Source: Flavobacterium sp. 90
GTDB taxonomy: Bacteria; Bacteroidota; Bacteroidia; Flavobacteriales; Flavobacteriaceae
Direction of reading: 5' to 3'
Length of the DNA: 64,000 nucleotides
Assembly (NCBI RefSeq): GCF_004339525.1
Contig: NZ_SMGE01000001.1
Location: 2,914,001 to 2,978,000 of the forward strand
The notes beneath the pieces are model-generated. The model had not been told where the DNA came from, did not search any database, and saw only the letters and a list, made by a program, of their open reading frames with translations. The stretch's first letter is position 1. Each line of letters opens with the position of its first letter. A program made the position numbers and the translations under genes. Shown here in pieces: positions 25,570-33,030 of the stretch.

Positions 25570-26226
25570 ATGAAAAAGATAAAAAATATCTCAATAGGGT
25601 TTCTGGTGAGTTTCATTGGTTCAATTCCGTTGGGATATTTGAATTTAGTAGGCTTAGAAATTTATTCAAAATCAGGAATTCATAATTTGGTTTTCTTTTT
25701 GTTCGGAGTCATTTTTATCGAAAGTTTTGTTATTTATTTCACCTTACTTTTTGCGAGACAACTTATTAGAAATAAGCAATTAATGAAAGTAATAGACTTT
25801 TTTGCCATTGGATTTATGTTTGTTTTGGCTTATTTGTTTTACTTTAATTTTAATTCGGGAGCAACTTTAAATAATAGCTTAAGTAAATATTTAATGTATT
25901 CGCCATTTGTAATTGGAGTGGTTTTGAATTGCTTTAATTTTTTGCAATTGCCTTTCTGGACGAGTTGGAACTTATACTTGCTTAACGGAAAGTATATTGC
26001 AGTTGAAAGAAAGTTAAAATATTATTATATTGCAGGAACTTTGATTGGTATTTTTTTAGGAATGTTTAGTCTGATTGTAATTTTACAGACCATTTTTCAA
26101 AAAACAAACCAATTTTCAAAGTATATAATGCCTGTTTTTATTCCGTTGTTTTTTATTGTTTTAGGAAGTATTCAGGTGTACAAAGTGTATAAGAAATATT
26201 TTAAACCATCAGCTTTAGAAGTTTAA
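25570..26226 (+). CDS. LysE-type translocator
   Basis: A 218-residue polytopic membrane protein with about six segments. The family motif near the start is SFIGSIPLGYLNLVGLEIYSKSGI, like the G-x-P-G-x-x-N of LysE/RhtB amino-acid exporters. A longer frame uses TTG at 25564, but the ATG at 25570 is preferred. It follows the ATP-grasp gene directly, suggesting that the ligase product is exported. Cargo is unknown. Confidence 0.8.
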   Translation: MKKIKNISIGFLVSFIGSIPLGYLNLVGLEIYSKSGIHNLVFFLFGVIFIESFVIYFTLLFARQLIRNKQLMKVIDFFAIGFMFVLAYLFYFNFNSGATLNNSLSKYLMYSPFVIGVVLNCFNFLQLPFWTSWNLYLLNGKYIAVERKLKYYYIAGTLIGIFLGMFSLIVILQTIFQKTNQFSKYIMPVFIPLFFIVLGSIQVYKVYKKYFKPSALEV

Positions 26227-26255
26227 GTTCTAAGCTCAAACCGAATCTTTCCTTT

Positions 26256-27221
26256 ATGAAAAAGCTTTATTTTTTTCTTCCATTTGTTTTTTTAGCTTGC
26301 AAATCAAATCCGTCTGCGGTAAGTGAAACAACTTCAAAACCTCTTGAAATCGCTTATAAAGTAGATGAAAACGAAGTCTCGGATTTTCTAAAATATCTTT
26401 CTTCAGATGAATTAGAAGGACGTGATACCGGATCAAAAGGTATCGAAAAAGCAGCGGTATTTTTAGAAGATTTCTTCAAAAATAATAATGTAAAGCCTTA
26501 TTTTGCGACTTATCGCGATACACTTACCAATTTTGATAAACCGGCATTTAATATTGTTGGAGTTCTGGAAGGAACAGATCCTAAATTAAAAAAGGAATTT
26601 GTAGTTCTGAGTGCACATTACGATCATATTGGTTTAGAAACAAAAGAGCAACCAGACGTAATTTTTAATGGTGCAAACGATGATGCGTCCGGAGTTACTG
26701 CCGTTGCACAAATGGCAAAATATTTTAGTAAAACCAAAAGTAATAAACGCAGTATTTTATTTGTGTTTTTTACTGGAGAAGAAAAAGGTCTACTTGGATC
26801 TAAAAGTTTAGTACAGAAATTGAAAAAGCAAGATTTTAATTTATACGCACAATTAAATATCGAAATGATTGGTGTGCCAATGAAACGCGATTATCTGGCT
26901 TATATTACCGGTTTTGATAAATCGAATATGGCAGATAAAATAAACGAATATACAGGTAAAAAGACAATTGGTTTTCTACCAAAAGAAGCCGAATATAATT
27001 TGTTTTACCGATCAGATAATTATTCGTTTTTTAAAGAATTTGGAAAACCATGTCAATCGATAAGTACTTTTGATTTTGAGAATTTTGATTATTATCACCA
27101 TGTTTCAGATGAATTTAAGGTAATGGATATTCCGCATATGACTTCTTTTATTCAGGAGTTTTTGCCGGCGGTGACTAAAATCGCTATAACGCCAACAGAA
27201 GAAATAACGATGAATAAATAA
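26256..27221 (+). CDS. M28 family zinc aminopeptidase, lipoprotein
   Basis: A 321-residue metallopeptidase with a lipobox ending at Cys15 (FVFLAC), so it is an outer- or inner-membrane lipoprotein facing the periplasm. The zinc ligands of the M28 family are visible: His and Asp in LSAHYDHIG (about 125), Asp in NGANDDASGV (about 145), Glu-Glu in FTGEEKGLLGS (about 175) and a late His in YYHHVSDEFK. It probably trims peptides. It begins 29 bp after the exporter gene. Confidence 0.9.
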   Translation: MKKLYFFLPFVFLACKSNPSAVSETTSKPLEIAYKVDENEVSDFLKYLSSDELEGRDTGSKGIEKAAVFLEDFFKNNNVKPYFATYRDTLTNFDKPAFNIVGVLEGTDPKLKKEFVVLSAHYDHIGLETKEQPDVIFNGANDDASGVTAVAQMAKYFSKTKSNKRSILFVFFTGEEKGLLGSKSLVQKLKKQDFNLYAQLNIEMIGVPMKRDYLAYITGFDKSNMADKINEYTGKKTIGFLPKEAEYNLFYRSDNYSFFKEFGKPCQSISTFDFENFDYYHHVSDEFKVMDIPHMTSFIQEFLPAVTKIAITPTEEITMNK

Positions 27222-27244
27222 CCGATCCTTTTACGGGATTTGCT

Positions 27245-27252
27245 TATTTTTG
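27245..27252 (+). promoter_or_regulatory. -7 element TATTTTTG four bases before ATG
   Basis: Exact TAnnTTTG followed by CTTT and the SDR start codon at 27257, predicting a leaderless mRNA. No -33 TTG at standard spacing. Confidence 0.5.
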
Positions 27253-27256
27253 CTTT

Positions 27257-27934
27257 ATGAAAAATATTATTGTTACCGGAACCAGTCGAGGAATTGGTTA
27301 CGAACTTGCGCTAAAATTTGCCGATGCTGGACATCAGGTTTTGGCGATTTCAAGAAAAATACCTCAAACACTTTTAGAACATCAAAATGTTACGTGCCTT
27401 TCTGTTGATTTGGCAGATGAAACTGCTTTGGCCGAAGTAGATAATTTTCTTTCTTCAACATGGAAAAAAGTAGATGCTGTGGTTCATAATGCAGGAGCTT
27501 TGTTGTTAAAGCCTTTTGCAGAAACAACTCAGGCAGATTTTGAAAGTATTTATAAAGTAAACGTTTTTGCAGTTGCAAATCTTACGAGAATTTGTTTGCC
27601 ATATTTACAAAAAGGAAGTCATGTTGTAACGATTAGTTCAATTGGCGGTGTAAGAGGAAGTCTGAAATTTGCCGGATTAGCAGCTTACAGTTCGAGCAAA
27701 GGCGCCGTAATTACCTTATCAGAATTACTTGCCGAAGAATATAAAGAACAAGGAATTTCATTTAACGTATTGGCTCTTGGATCTGTCCAAACAGAAATGT
27801 TAAACGAAGCTTTCCCAGGATATCAGGCTCCAATTTCAGCCGAAGGTATGGCAACTTATATTTATGATTTTACCCTTAACGGAAATAAATATTTTAACGG
27901 AAAGGTTTTAGAAGTTTCTTCGACTAACCCGTAG
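27257..27934 (+). CDS. SDR family oxidoreductase
   Basis: A 225-residue classical SDR with TGTSRGIG at 7-14, HNAG at 77-80, catalytic Ser in ISS at 126-128 and Y144/K148 in YSSSK. Substrate unknown; the length is at the short end. A -7 element ends only four bases before its ATG. The stop codon at 27932-27934 is followed directly by the inverted repeat of the IVP element. Confidence 0.92.
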   Translation: MKNIIVTGTSRGIGYELALKFADAGHQVLAISRKIPQTLLEHQNVTCLSVDLADETALAEVDNFLSSTWKKVDAVVHNAGALLLKPFAETTQADFESIYKVNVFAVANLTRICLPYLQKGSHVVTISSIGGVRGSLKFAGLAAYSSSKGAVITLSELLAEEYKEQGISFNVLALGSVQTEMLNEAFPGYQAPISAEGMATYIYDFTLNGNKYFNGKVLEVSSTNP

Positions 27935-27939
27935 AGAAT

Positions 27940-28353
27940 TATAAATTATTAATTATGAGTTATGAATGAAAGTGTGGTGAAAACCAAGAGTTTTGAATTA
28001 GCAATTAGAGGTGTTAATTTTCATAAATGGTTGGTTTCTGAAAAGAAGGAATTTGTAATGAGTAAACAATTTTTACGTTCTATTACTTCAGTTGGTGCAA
28101 ATGTTCGTGAGGCAGTTAACGCGCAAAGCAAAGCTGATTTTATTCATAAATTATCAATTTCTCAAAAAGAATGCGACGAATCAATGTATTGGTTAGAGAT
28201 TTTGAATGCGACAAATTATGTTTCTACAATAGAGTTTGAATCCATGCACAATCAATGCGCAGAAGTACTAAAAATAATCAAAAGCATAATAATTACGTCA
28301 AAGAAAAATTTAATTAAAAATTCATAACTCATAACTAATAATTAATAATTATT
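27940..28353. mobile_element. IVP-gene element bounded by inverted repeats
   Basis: A 0.4-kb unit containing only the four-helix-bundle gene. Its ends carry TTATGAGTTATGAAT (27953-27967) and the exact complement (28320-28334), plus outer AATTATTAATTAT on both sides offset by 7 bp. The gene's start and stop codons lie inside the repeats. It fills the whole space between the SDR stop and the GTG of the SprT-like gene. The structure resembles a free-standing 23S rRNA intervening sequence; mobility is inferred. Confidence 0.6.
27962..28327 (+). CDS. Four-helix-bundle protein (23S rRNA IVP family)
   Basis: A 121-residue helical protein of the family first found in intervening sequences of 23S rRNA genes, structurally related to the Avd protein of diversity-generating retroelements. 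Diagnostic parts are SFELAIRGVNFHKWLV, FLRSITSVGANVREAV, SKADFIHKLSISQKECDESMYWLEIL and a last helix ending EVLKIIKSIIITSKK. Function unknown; no reverse transcriptase or variable repeat is nearby. Both its start and stop codons lie inside the flanking inverted repeats. Confidence 0.9.
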   Translation: MNESVVKTKSFELAIRGVNFHKWLVSEKKEFVMSKQFLRSITSVGANVREAVNAQSKADFIHKLSISQKECDESMYWLEILNATNYVSTIEFESMHNQCAEVLKIIKSIIITSKKNLIKNS

Positions 28354-28956
28354 GTGAACGAAACTCTTGCAAGATATATACCGGAACATGCTGTAAAGCC
28401 TGTATTTGATTTGATTGTTGCCAATCAGGTTCATCTGAAAATCGTAAATGAACGCCAAACGCGTCATGGAGATTACAGAAGAGGACCGAGCGGTAAACAT
28501 GAAATCACGGTAAATGCAAGTTTAAATAAGTATCGTTTTTTGATTACGCTGATTCATGAAATTTCACATTTAGTAGCGTTTGAAAGGTTTGGACGAAATA
28601 TAAAACCGCACGGAAATGAATGGAAACTTACATTTCAGAGAATGATGGTTCCGTTTATACGTCCGGAGATTTTCCCGGGTGGTTTATTGCCCTTATTAGC
28701 GAGACATTTTAAAAATCCGTCTGCAAGTAGCGATACAGATACAACTTTGTCTTTAGCGTTAAAACAATACGATGCAAACAGCGATAAGAACTATGTTTTT
28801 GAAATTCCTTACGGAAGTGTATTCAGAATTAAAAACGGTAAAATCTTCAAGAAATTAGCCGTTAGAACCAAACGTTTCGAATGTATTGAGATTAGTTCAG
28901 GAAAAACGTATCTTTTTAATCCAAATGCAGAGGTAGAGTTGATAAACTCCAATTAA
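28354..28956 (+). CDS. SprT-like zinc metalloprotease domain protein
   Basis: A 200-residue protein with GTG start. The zinc motif HEISH at about 69-73 (LITLIHEISHLVAFERFG), with a later KPHGNEWKLTFQRMM His, matches SprT-like domains, related to the protease part of Spartan. A C-terminal block (VFEIPYGSVFRIKNGKIFKKLAVRTKRFECIEISSGKTYLF) resembles the usual SprT zinc-ribbon area but without Cys pairs. The IVP element sits immediately upstream, so no native leader remains. Confidence 0.85.
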   Translation: MNETLARYIPEHAVKPVFDLIVANQVHLKIVNERQTRHGDYRRGPSGKHEITVNASLNKYRFLITLIHEISHLVAFERFGRNIKPHGNEWKLTFQRMMVPFIRPEIFPGGLLPLLARHFKNPSASSDTDTTLSLALKQYDANSDKNYVFEIPYGSVFRIKNGKIFKKLAVRTKRFECIEISSGKTYLFNPNAEVELINSN

Positions 28957-28977
28957 AGTCTGGTAGAAAAACCAATA

Positions 28978-29025
28978 AAAAAATCCAAATTCCAATTTTG
29001 ACTAAGATTGGAATTTGGATTTTCT
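28978..29025 (+). terminator. Terminator with ATCCAAATTCCAAT stem
   Basis: Stem ATCCAAATTCCAAT (28983-28996) / ATTGGAATTTGGAT (29007-29020) followed by T run. An almost identical hairpin is at 29720-29768. Confidence 0.88.
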
Positions 29026-29117
29026 ATTTGATTGAAATTTATATTTTTTAATTGGTATATTATTTGCGTTGTGTTTTGAAAATTATTTCCTCTTTATAAC
29101 TAGATATTCAATTGATT

Positions 29118-29711
29118 ATGATTAAAAAACTACTTAAAATTGTTTTTGTTTTAGTGCTTTCTAATTCAATTTATGCACAAGATACCAAGGATGTTGTAAT
29201 AATAATACAGAAAAAGAGTCCGATTATTTATGCGGAGGTTTTTGGAGGTTTTTCTGTTATGCAAAATTTTGGTTTTGCCGGTGGAGGAGAATTAAATTAT
29301 CAGTATAAGAAAAATCTTTTTACTTTGCGATATTCTCATGAAACGGGATATGTCAAACAAGATAGTGTTTTTGTCTTTTCGAATGTAGAAGATAATGATG
29401 AATATGCCATTTTATATGGAAGAAGATGGTTAACCAGAAGCCATTCTTATAGTATTTCTGTCGGAGTAAATTCTAATAATTTAAAGTTCACCAATAGAGA
29501 TTTTGAGCATAATCGGTATTACCAATATAAAAGATTTTATGGTGTTCCTTTTGAAGCTAACTTTAAGTGGTTTAATCCTAAGAGAAGATCTAATTTAATA
29601 TTCAATGCTTTAACTCCTAGTATTGGTCTTAAGGTGTTTGGCAGCATTTCTAAGTATAGTTACGCGGGAGTAGGACTGGTAATAGGATTTGGGTTGCCAA
29701 AGAACTATTAA
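29118..29711 (+). CDS. Putative outer-membrane protein of unknown function
   Basis: A 197-residue exported protein; the frame opens at a TTG (29112) but ATG 29118 gives a proper signal peptide (MIKKLLKIVFVLVLSNSIYAQ). The mature part alternates hydrophobic and polar residues with many aromatics (NYQYKKNLFTLRYSHETGY, RWLTRSHSYSISVGVNS) and ends in YAGVGLVIGFGLPKNY, like a small beta-barrel. No specific family was recognised. It is enclosed by two near-identical terminators. Confidence 0.65.
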   Translation: MIKKLLKIVFVLVLSNSIYAQDTKDVVIIIQKKSPIIYAEVFGGFSVMQNFGFAGGGELNYQYKKNLFTLRYSHETGYVKQDSVFVFSNVEDNDEYAILYGRRWLTRSHSYSISVGVNSNNLKFTNRDFEHNRYYQYKRFYGVPFEANFKWFNPKRRSNLIFNALTPSIGLKVFGSISKYSYAGVGLVIGFGLPKNY

Positions 29712-29719
29712 AACTCCAA

Positions 29720-29768
29720 TAAAAAATCCAAATTCCAATTTGCTTAAGATTGGAATTTGGATTTTTAT
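29720..29768. terminator. Second terminator with ATCCAAATTCCAAT stem
   Basis: Stem ATCCAAATTCCAAT (29726-29739) / ATTGGAATTTGGAT (29749-29762). It lies between convergent genes and may serve the minus-strand Mla-type operon as well. Confidence 0.88.
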
Positions 29769-29788
29769 ATTTTTGAAATTTAAGGATT

Positions 29789-30550
29789 TTAACCCTTCAA
29801 ATAAGCTTCTCTTACTTTTTTGAATAAATTCGAAGAGTAAACAAATTTTACGATATCTTTATTGTCAGTTCTAAAGATTTCTTCTTTAGTTCCTTGCCAC
29901 GCTTTCACTCCTTTTTTCAGGAATACGATGTTTTCACCAATTTCCATTACCGAGTTCATGTCGTGCGTGTTGATTACAGTTGTAATATTATATTCTTCGG
30001 TAATTTCTTTAATCAAATTATCGATCAACGTTGAAGTATTTGGATCTAAACCAGAGTTAGGTTCATCACAAAATAAATACTTAGGATTGTTTACAATTGC
30101 ACGGGCAATTGCCACACGTTTTTGCATACCTCCGGAAATCTCAGAAGGTAATTTTTTATGAGCATCAATTAGATTAACGCGTTCTAAAACAAAATCAACA
30201 CGTTCCTGAATTTTAGCTTTATTATCGTTTGTGAACATTTTTAAAGGGAAAGCTACATTTTCTTCAACAGTCATTGAGTCAAATAAAGCACTTCCTTGAA
30301 AAACCATTCCAATTTCAGTTCTTAATTCGCGTTTTTCATCTGGATTTAATTCAGAGTAAACTCTTCCGTCAAATTCGATCGTTCCTGAATCAGGTGTATG
30401 AATTCCTAACAAAGTTTTTAATAAAACAGTTTTTCCGGATCCACTTTGACCAATAATCAAGTTGGTTTTTCCGGTTTCAAAAACCGTCGAAACACCTTTT
30501 AAAACTTTACTGTCGCCAAATGATTTTTCTATGTTTTTTACTTCGATCAT
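29789..30550 (-). CDS. MlaF-type ABC transporter ATP-binding protein
   Basis: A 253-residue ABC ATPase. Walker A GQSGSGKT is at 34-41, the signature SGGMQKR at about 140-146 (MlaF-like rather than the usual SGGQ), and Walker B YLFCDEPNSGLD at about 160-171 with a later H-loop TVINTHDM. It pairs with the MlaE-like permease encoded 1 nt upstream and probably moves phospholipid or other lipid between the membranes. No MlaD, MlaB or MlaC gene is adjacent. Confidence 0.92.
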   Translation of the reverse strand: MIEVKNIEKSFGDSKVLKGVSTVFETGKTNLIIGQSGSGKTVLLKTLLGIHTPDSGTIEFDGRVYSELNPDEKRELRTEIGMVFQGSALFDSMTVEENVAFPLKMFTNDNKAKIQERVDFVLERVNLIDAHKKLPSEISGGMQKRVAIARAIVNNPKYLFCDEPNSGLDPNTSTLIDNLIKEITEEYNITTVINTHDMNSVMEIGENIVFLKKGVKAWQGTKEEIFRTDNKDIVKFVYSSNLFKKVREAYLKG

Positions 30551-31296
30551 TATCCTAATAATAATTGAGTTAATATATAATTAAAAAGAATAATACAAAC
30601 AGATGTCCAGACAAATGATACTGTACTTGCTTTACCAACTTCAAGTGCGCCACCTTTCATGTAATATCCGTGAAATGATGGAATTGTAGCTAATAACATT
30701 GCGAAGATTAAAGTTTTAATGAAAGCATATGTAATGTGAAAAGGAATAAATTCCATTTGAGCACCTTGAATAAAATCCTGGCTAGTAGAAAATCCACCAT
30801 AAGCACAAGCAAGCCATCCGCCAAAAATTCCCAAAAACATACTGATTCCAATTACAAAAGGGTACATTAATAGGGCTACTATTTTTGGAAAAACTAAATA
30901 GTTTAAGGAGTTAACTCCCATAACTTCTAATGCATCAATTTGTTCTGTAACACGCATTGTTCCAATACTTGAGGTGATGTAAGAACCCATTTTTCCGGCC
31001 ATAATTACCGAAATAAAAGTAGGAGCAAACTCCAGGATTACAGATTGACGTGTAGCGAAACCAATTAAATATTTTGGAATTAACGGATTAGTCAAGTTTA
31101 GTGCAGTTTGAATGGCAACAACTCCTCCAATAAAAAAGGAGATAAAGCAAACGATGCCAAGGGAGTCGATTATTAAATCATCGATTTCTTTGAAAATCAG
31201 TTTTTTCATAACAGGCCATTTGGTCTGTTTGTTGAAAATTTCCTTCAGCATTAAAAAATATCTTCCTATTTGAGATAAATAACGAATTAGCATCAT
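30550..31296 (-). CDS. MlaE-type ABC transporter permease
   Basis: A 248-residue inner-membrane permease of the MlaE/YrbE family with about five membrane segments. Diagnostic parts are SFFIGGVVAIQTALNL, APTFISVIMAGKMGSYITSSIGTMRVTEQIDALEVMGV and the C-terminal SVCIILFNYILTQLLLG. Its stop overlaps the ATPase start by one base, so the two form one operon. It lies downstream of glycosyltransferase and methyltransferase genes on the same strand, which may be unrelated. Confidence 0.92.
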   Translation of the reverse strand: MMLIRYLSQIGRYFLMLKEIFNKQTKWPVMKKLIFKEIDDLIIDSLGIVCFISFFIGGVVAIQTALNLTNPLIPKYLIGFATRQSVILEFAPTFISVIMAGKMGSYITSSIGTMRVTEQIDALEVMGVNSLNYLVFPKIVALLMYPFVIGISMFLGIFGGWLACAYGGFSTSQDFIQGAQMEFIPFHITYAFIKTLIFAMLLATIPSFHGYYMKGGALEVGKASTVSFVWTSVCIILFNYILTQLLLG

Positions 31297-31377
31297 AAGT
31301 TTTACAAATATTGGCTAAGGTAAAAAGAAGTTACGAGTTTCGGGTTATGAGTTCCCGTTTTTCGGTTGTTTTACCAA

Positions 31378-32226
31378 TCAAATTAACTTTTGTTTCATTT
31401 TTTGGAAACGATAATTTCTTATAAATTTAGCCTGTTCAGCGGTAACTAACAAAGGAGTTTTGGCGCTTTTAGCTTTCCAAAATCCTCTAATATAATCAAA
31501 AAACAGAAGTGGTTTTTTCTTCATCATCGCCAATTTCGCAGAGGCGATTGATGTAATCCAAAAACCATATCCTAAGGTATAAAAAGCTTCGCCTTGTTTA
31601 TAACGAGCTGTTTTGTTGTAATTTGCACCTGTTGGTTTTAGGTGTTTTACATGTAAAGATTCATCGGTGACAATTTTCCAATCATAATATTTACAAAGCA
31701 ATTCATCTACAGTATCCCAGCCCATTGCCGGTTTTAAACCTCCAATTTGCTGATAAGTTTCTTTTCTGTAAGCTTTCAATGCTCCGCGAATATGATCTTT
31801 ATCTGTTAGGTTTTCTAAAATCCAATCTCCATTTTTTTCGATATAACAAAATCCTCCAACCATTCCGATTTTTGGATCAGATTGGAAATGTTTGATTATA
31901 GTTTCAAAGTAATTGGTAGGAAAAATTAAATCACCATCTATTTTTACAATAATATCGTAATCAGAATCCAGCGTTTCAAAACCTTTCTGAAAAGCCTGAA
32001 TTACTTTGCTTCCCGGCATATGTATCGCATCTGAAGTTTTGTTCACAACAGAAATAAACGGATTTTCTTTCGCGAAGCTTAAAACAACTTCTTCTGTTTT
32101 ATCAGTTGAATTGTCATTTACAACGACAACTTTTGATGGTAAAACAGTTTGCGAAACCAAAGATTGCAATGTTAAACCAATAAGGTCTTGCTCGTTATGT
32201 GCGGGAATGACGATGTAATATTTCAT
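31378..32226 (-). CDS. Family 2 glycosyltransferase
   Basis: A 282-residue GT-A enzyme with N-terminal YYIVIPAHNEQDLIGLTLQSL, nucleotide-sugar region VVNDNSTDKTEE, the DxD-type metal motif in KIDGDLIFP at about 97-99 and MGWDTVDELLCKYYDWKIV in the acceptor half. It transfers an activated sugar to an unknown acceptor, probably in a surface polysaccharide. No membrane segment. It is preceded by an 86-bp spacer of AGATTTT repeats separating it from the methyltransferase. Confidence 0.9.
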   Translation of the reverse strand: MKYYIVIPAHNEQDLIGLTLQSLVSQTVLPSKVVVVNDNSTDKTEEVVLSFAKENPFISVVNKTSDAIHMPGSKVIQAFQKGFETLDSDYDIIVKIDGDLIFPTNYFETIIKHFQSDPKIGMVGGFCYIEKNGDWILENLTDKDHIRGALKAYRKETYQQIGGLKPAMGWDTVDELLCKYYDWKIVTDESLHVKHLKPTGANYNKTARYKQGEAFYTLGYGFWITSIASAKLAMMKKKPLLFFDYIRGFWKAKSAKTPLLVTAEQAKFIRNYRFQKMKQKLI

Positions 32227-32229
32227 TTA

Positions 32230-32312
32230 AAAAATTTTAGATTTTAGATTTTAGATTTTAGATTGTTCATGTCATCTAAAAATCAAAAATCAAAAATCGT
32301 TAATCAAAAATC
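32230..32312. repeat. Short direct repeats AGATTTT / ATCAAAA
   Basis: Runs of TTTAGATTTTAGATTTTAG and AAATCAAAAATCAAAAATC between the methyltransferase and glycosyltransferase genes. Related runs are at 49810-49850 and 62410-62455. Confidence 0.75.
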
Positions 32313-32840
32313 TTAGATCTTGATTTTTTCAGCTACCACAATATAATATCTTGGAGTGAAATATCTTAGTAACGGTCTAATACCAAACTTTTTTACCGGA
32401 TGTGTAAATTGTAGACGATCAGTTATTTTCCAACCGGTTTTTTCTAAAAGCCAGTCTAATTGCCAGTCTTCAAATTCGTGGTAATGCCTGTCCCACATAT
32501 CAATTTTGGAACGATATGCCGGTGAAAACCATAAACGTAGCGGAATTGAAATTAACAATTTGTCACATTTTACGTTTTCCAGAATAGTGTACGGATTTAG
32601 CAAGTGTTCGAAAATTTCAAATGCAGTAAAAACGCTATATTCTTCTGTTTGCAAAGCAGTTTGATCGTTGTCTAAATCTTCGCCTTTTGTGTTTTTTACG
32701 GTATAACCGTTTTCTTCCATTATTTTAGAAAATGGATTTGGAACACCAAAATCAAATATAGTTTCTGATGTTTTAACATGTTTTTGTAAAAACTCTAAGG
32801 TAAGTTTGAATCTTTTATTTGGAAACACTTTTTCGTACAT
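32313..32840 (-). CDS. Class I SAM-dependent methyltransferase-like protein
   Basis: A 175-residue protein with a methyltransferase-like core: ETIFDFGVPNPFSKIMEENGY replaces the usual E/DxGxGxG SAM loop, then TAFEIFEHLLNPYTILENVKCDKLLISIPL matches the post-core helix and strand. The atypical first motif and short length mean activity is not certain. It is the promoter-proximal gene before the glycosyltransferase and probably acts in the same glycan pathway. A -7 element lies 53 bp upstream. Confidence 0.72.
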   Translation of the reverse strand: MYEKVFPNKRFKLTLEFLQKHVKTSETIFDFGVPNPFSKIMEENGYTVKNTKGEDLDNDQTALQTEEYSVFTAFEIFEHLLNPYTILENVKCDKLLISIPLRLWFSPAYRSKIDMWDRHYHEFEDWQLDWLLEKTGWKITDRLQFTHPVKKFGIRPLLRYFTPRYYIVVAEKIKI

Positions 32841-32841
32841 A

Positions 32842-32868
32842 GTCGTTGCGAGGAACGAAACAATCTCT
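32842..32868. repeat. GCGAGGAACGAAACAATCTC repeat unit
   Basis: A single copy of the unit also seen at 14900-14930, directly upstream of the methyltransferase start. Confidence 0.6.
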
Positions 32869-32893
32869 CGTTCTTGATTTTATAATTAGGTCG

Positions 32894-32901
32894 CAAATAT
32901 A
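32894..32901 (-). promoter_or_regulatory. -7 element TATATTTG for the methyltransferase gene
   Basis: Exact TAnnTTTG on the minus strand, 53 bp before the start codon and directly downstream of the bidirectional hairpin at 32903-32940. Confidence 0.55.
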
Positions 32902-32902
32902 C

Positions 32903-32940
32903 TAAAAAAGTCCGCACTATTAAGATGCGGACTTTTTTAA
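32903..32940. terminator. Bidirectional terminator
   Basis: Hairpin AAAAAAGTCCGCA / TGCGGACTTTTTT with a 9-nt loop, between the KAS III-like gene and the methyltransferase gene, both on the minus strand. Confidence 0.9.
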
Positions 32941-33025
32941 GTTTTCAGTTTACAGTCGCAGTTTACAATTTATTGAACTGATTACTGCGACTGTAAATCG
33001 TGACTGTTTACTGCAAACTGCGACT
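32941..33025. repeat. CAGTCGCAGTTTACA-type short repeats
   Basis: Direct and inverted copies of AGTTTACAGTCGCAGTTTAC and ACTGCGACTG. Similar runs occur at 52780-52845, 53645-53672 and 62337-62375. Confidence 0.8.
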
Positions 33026-33030
33026 GAATA

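Noticed and set aside
27962..28327. Diversity-generating retroelement accessory gene (avd)
   Set aside because: The protein belongs to the related superfamily, but no reverse transcriptase or template/variable repeat pair is in the window.
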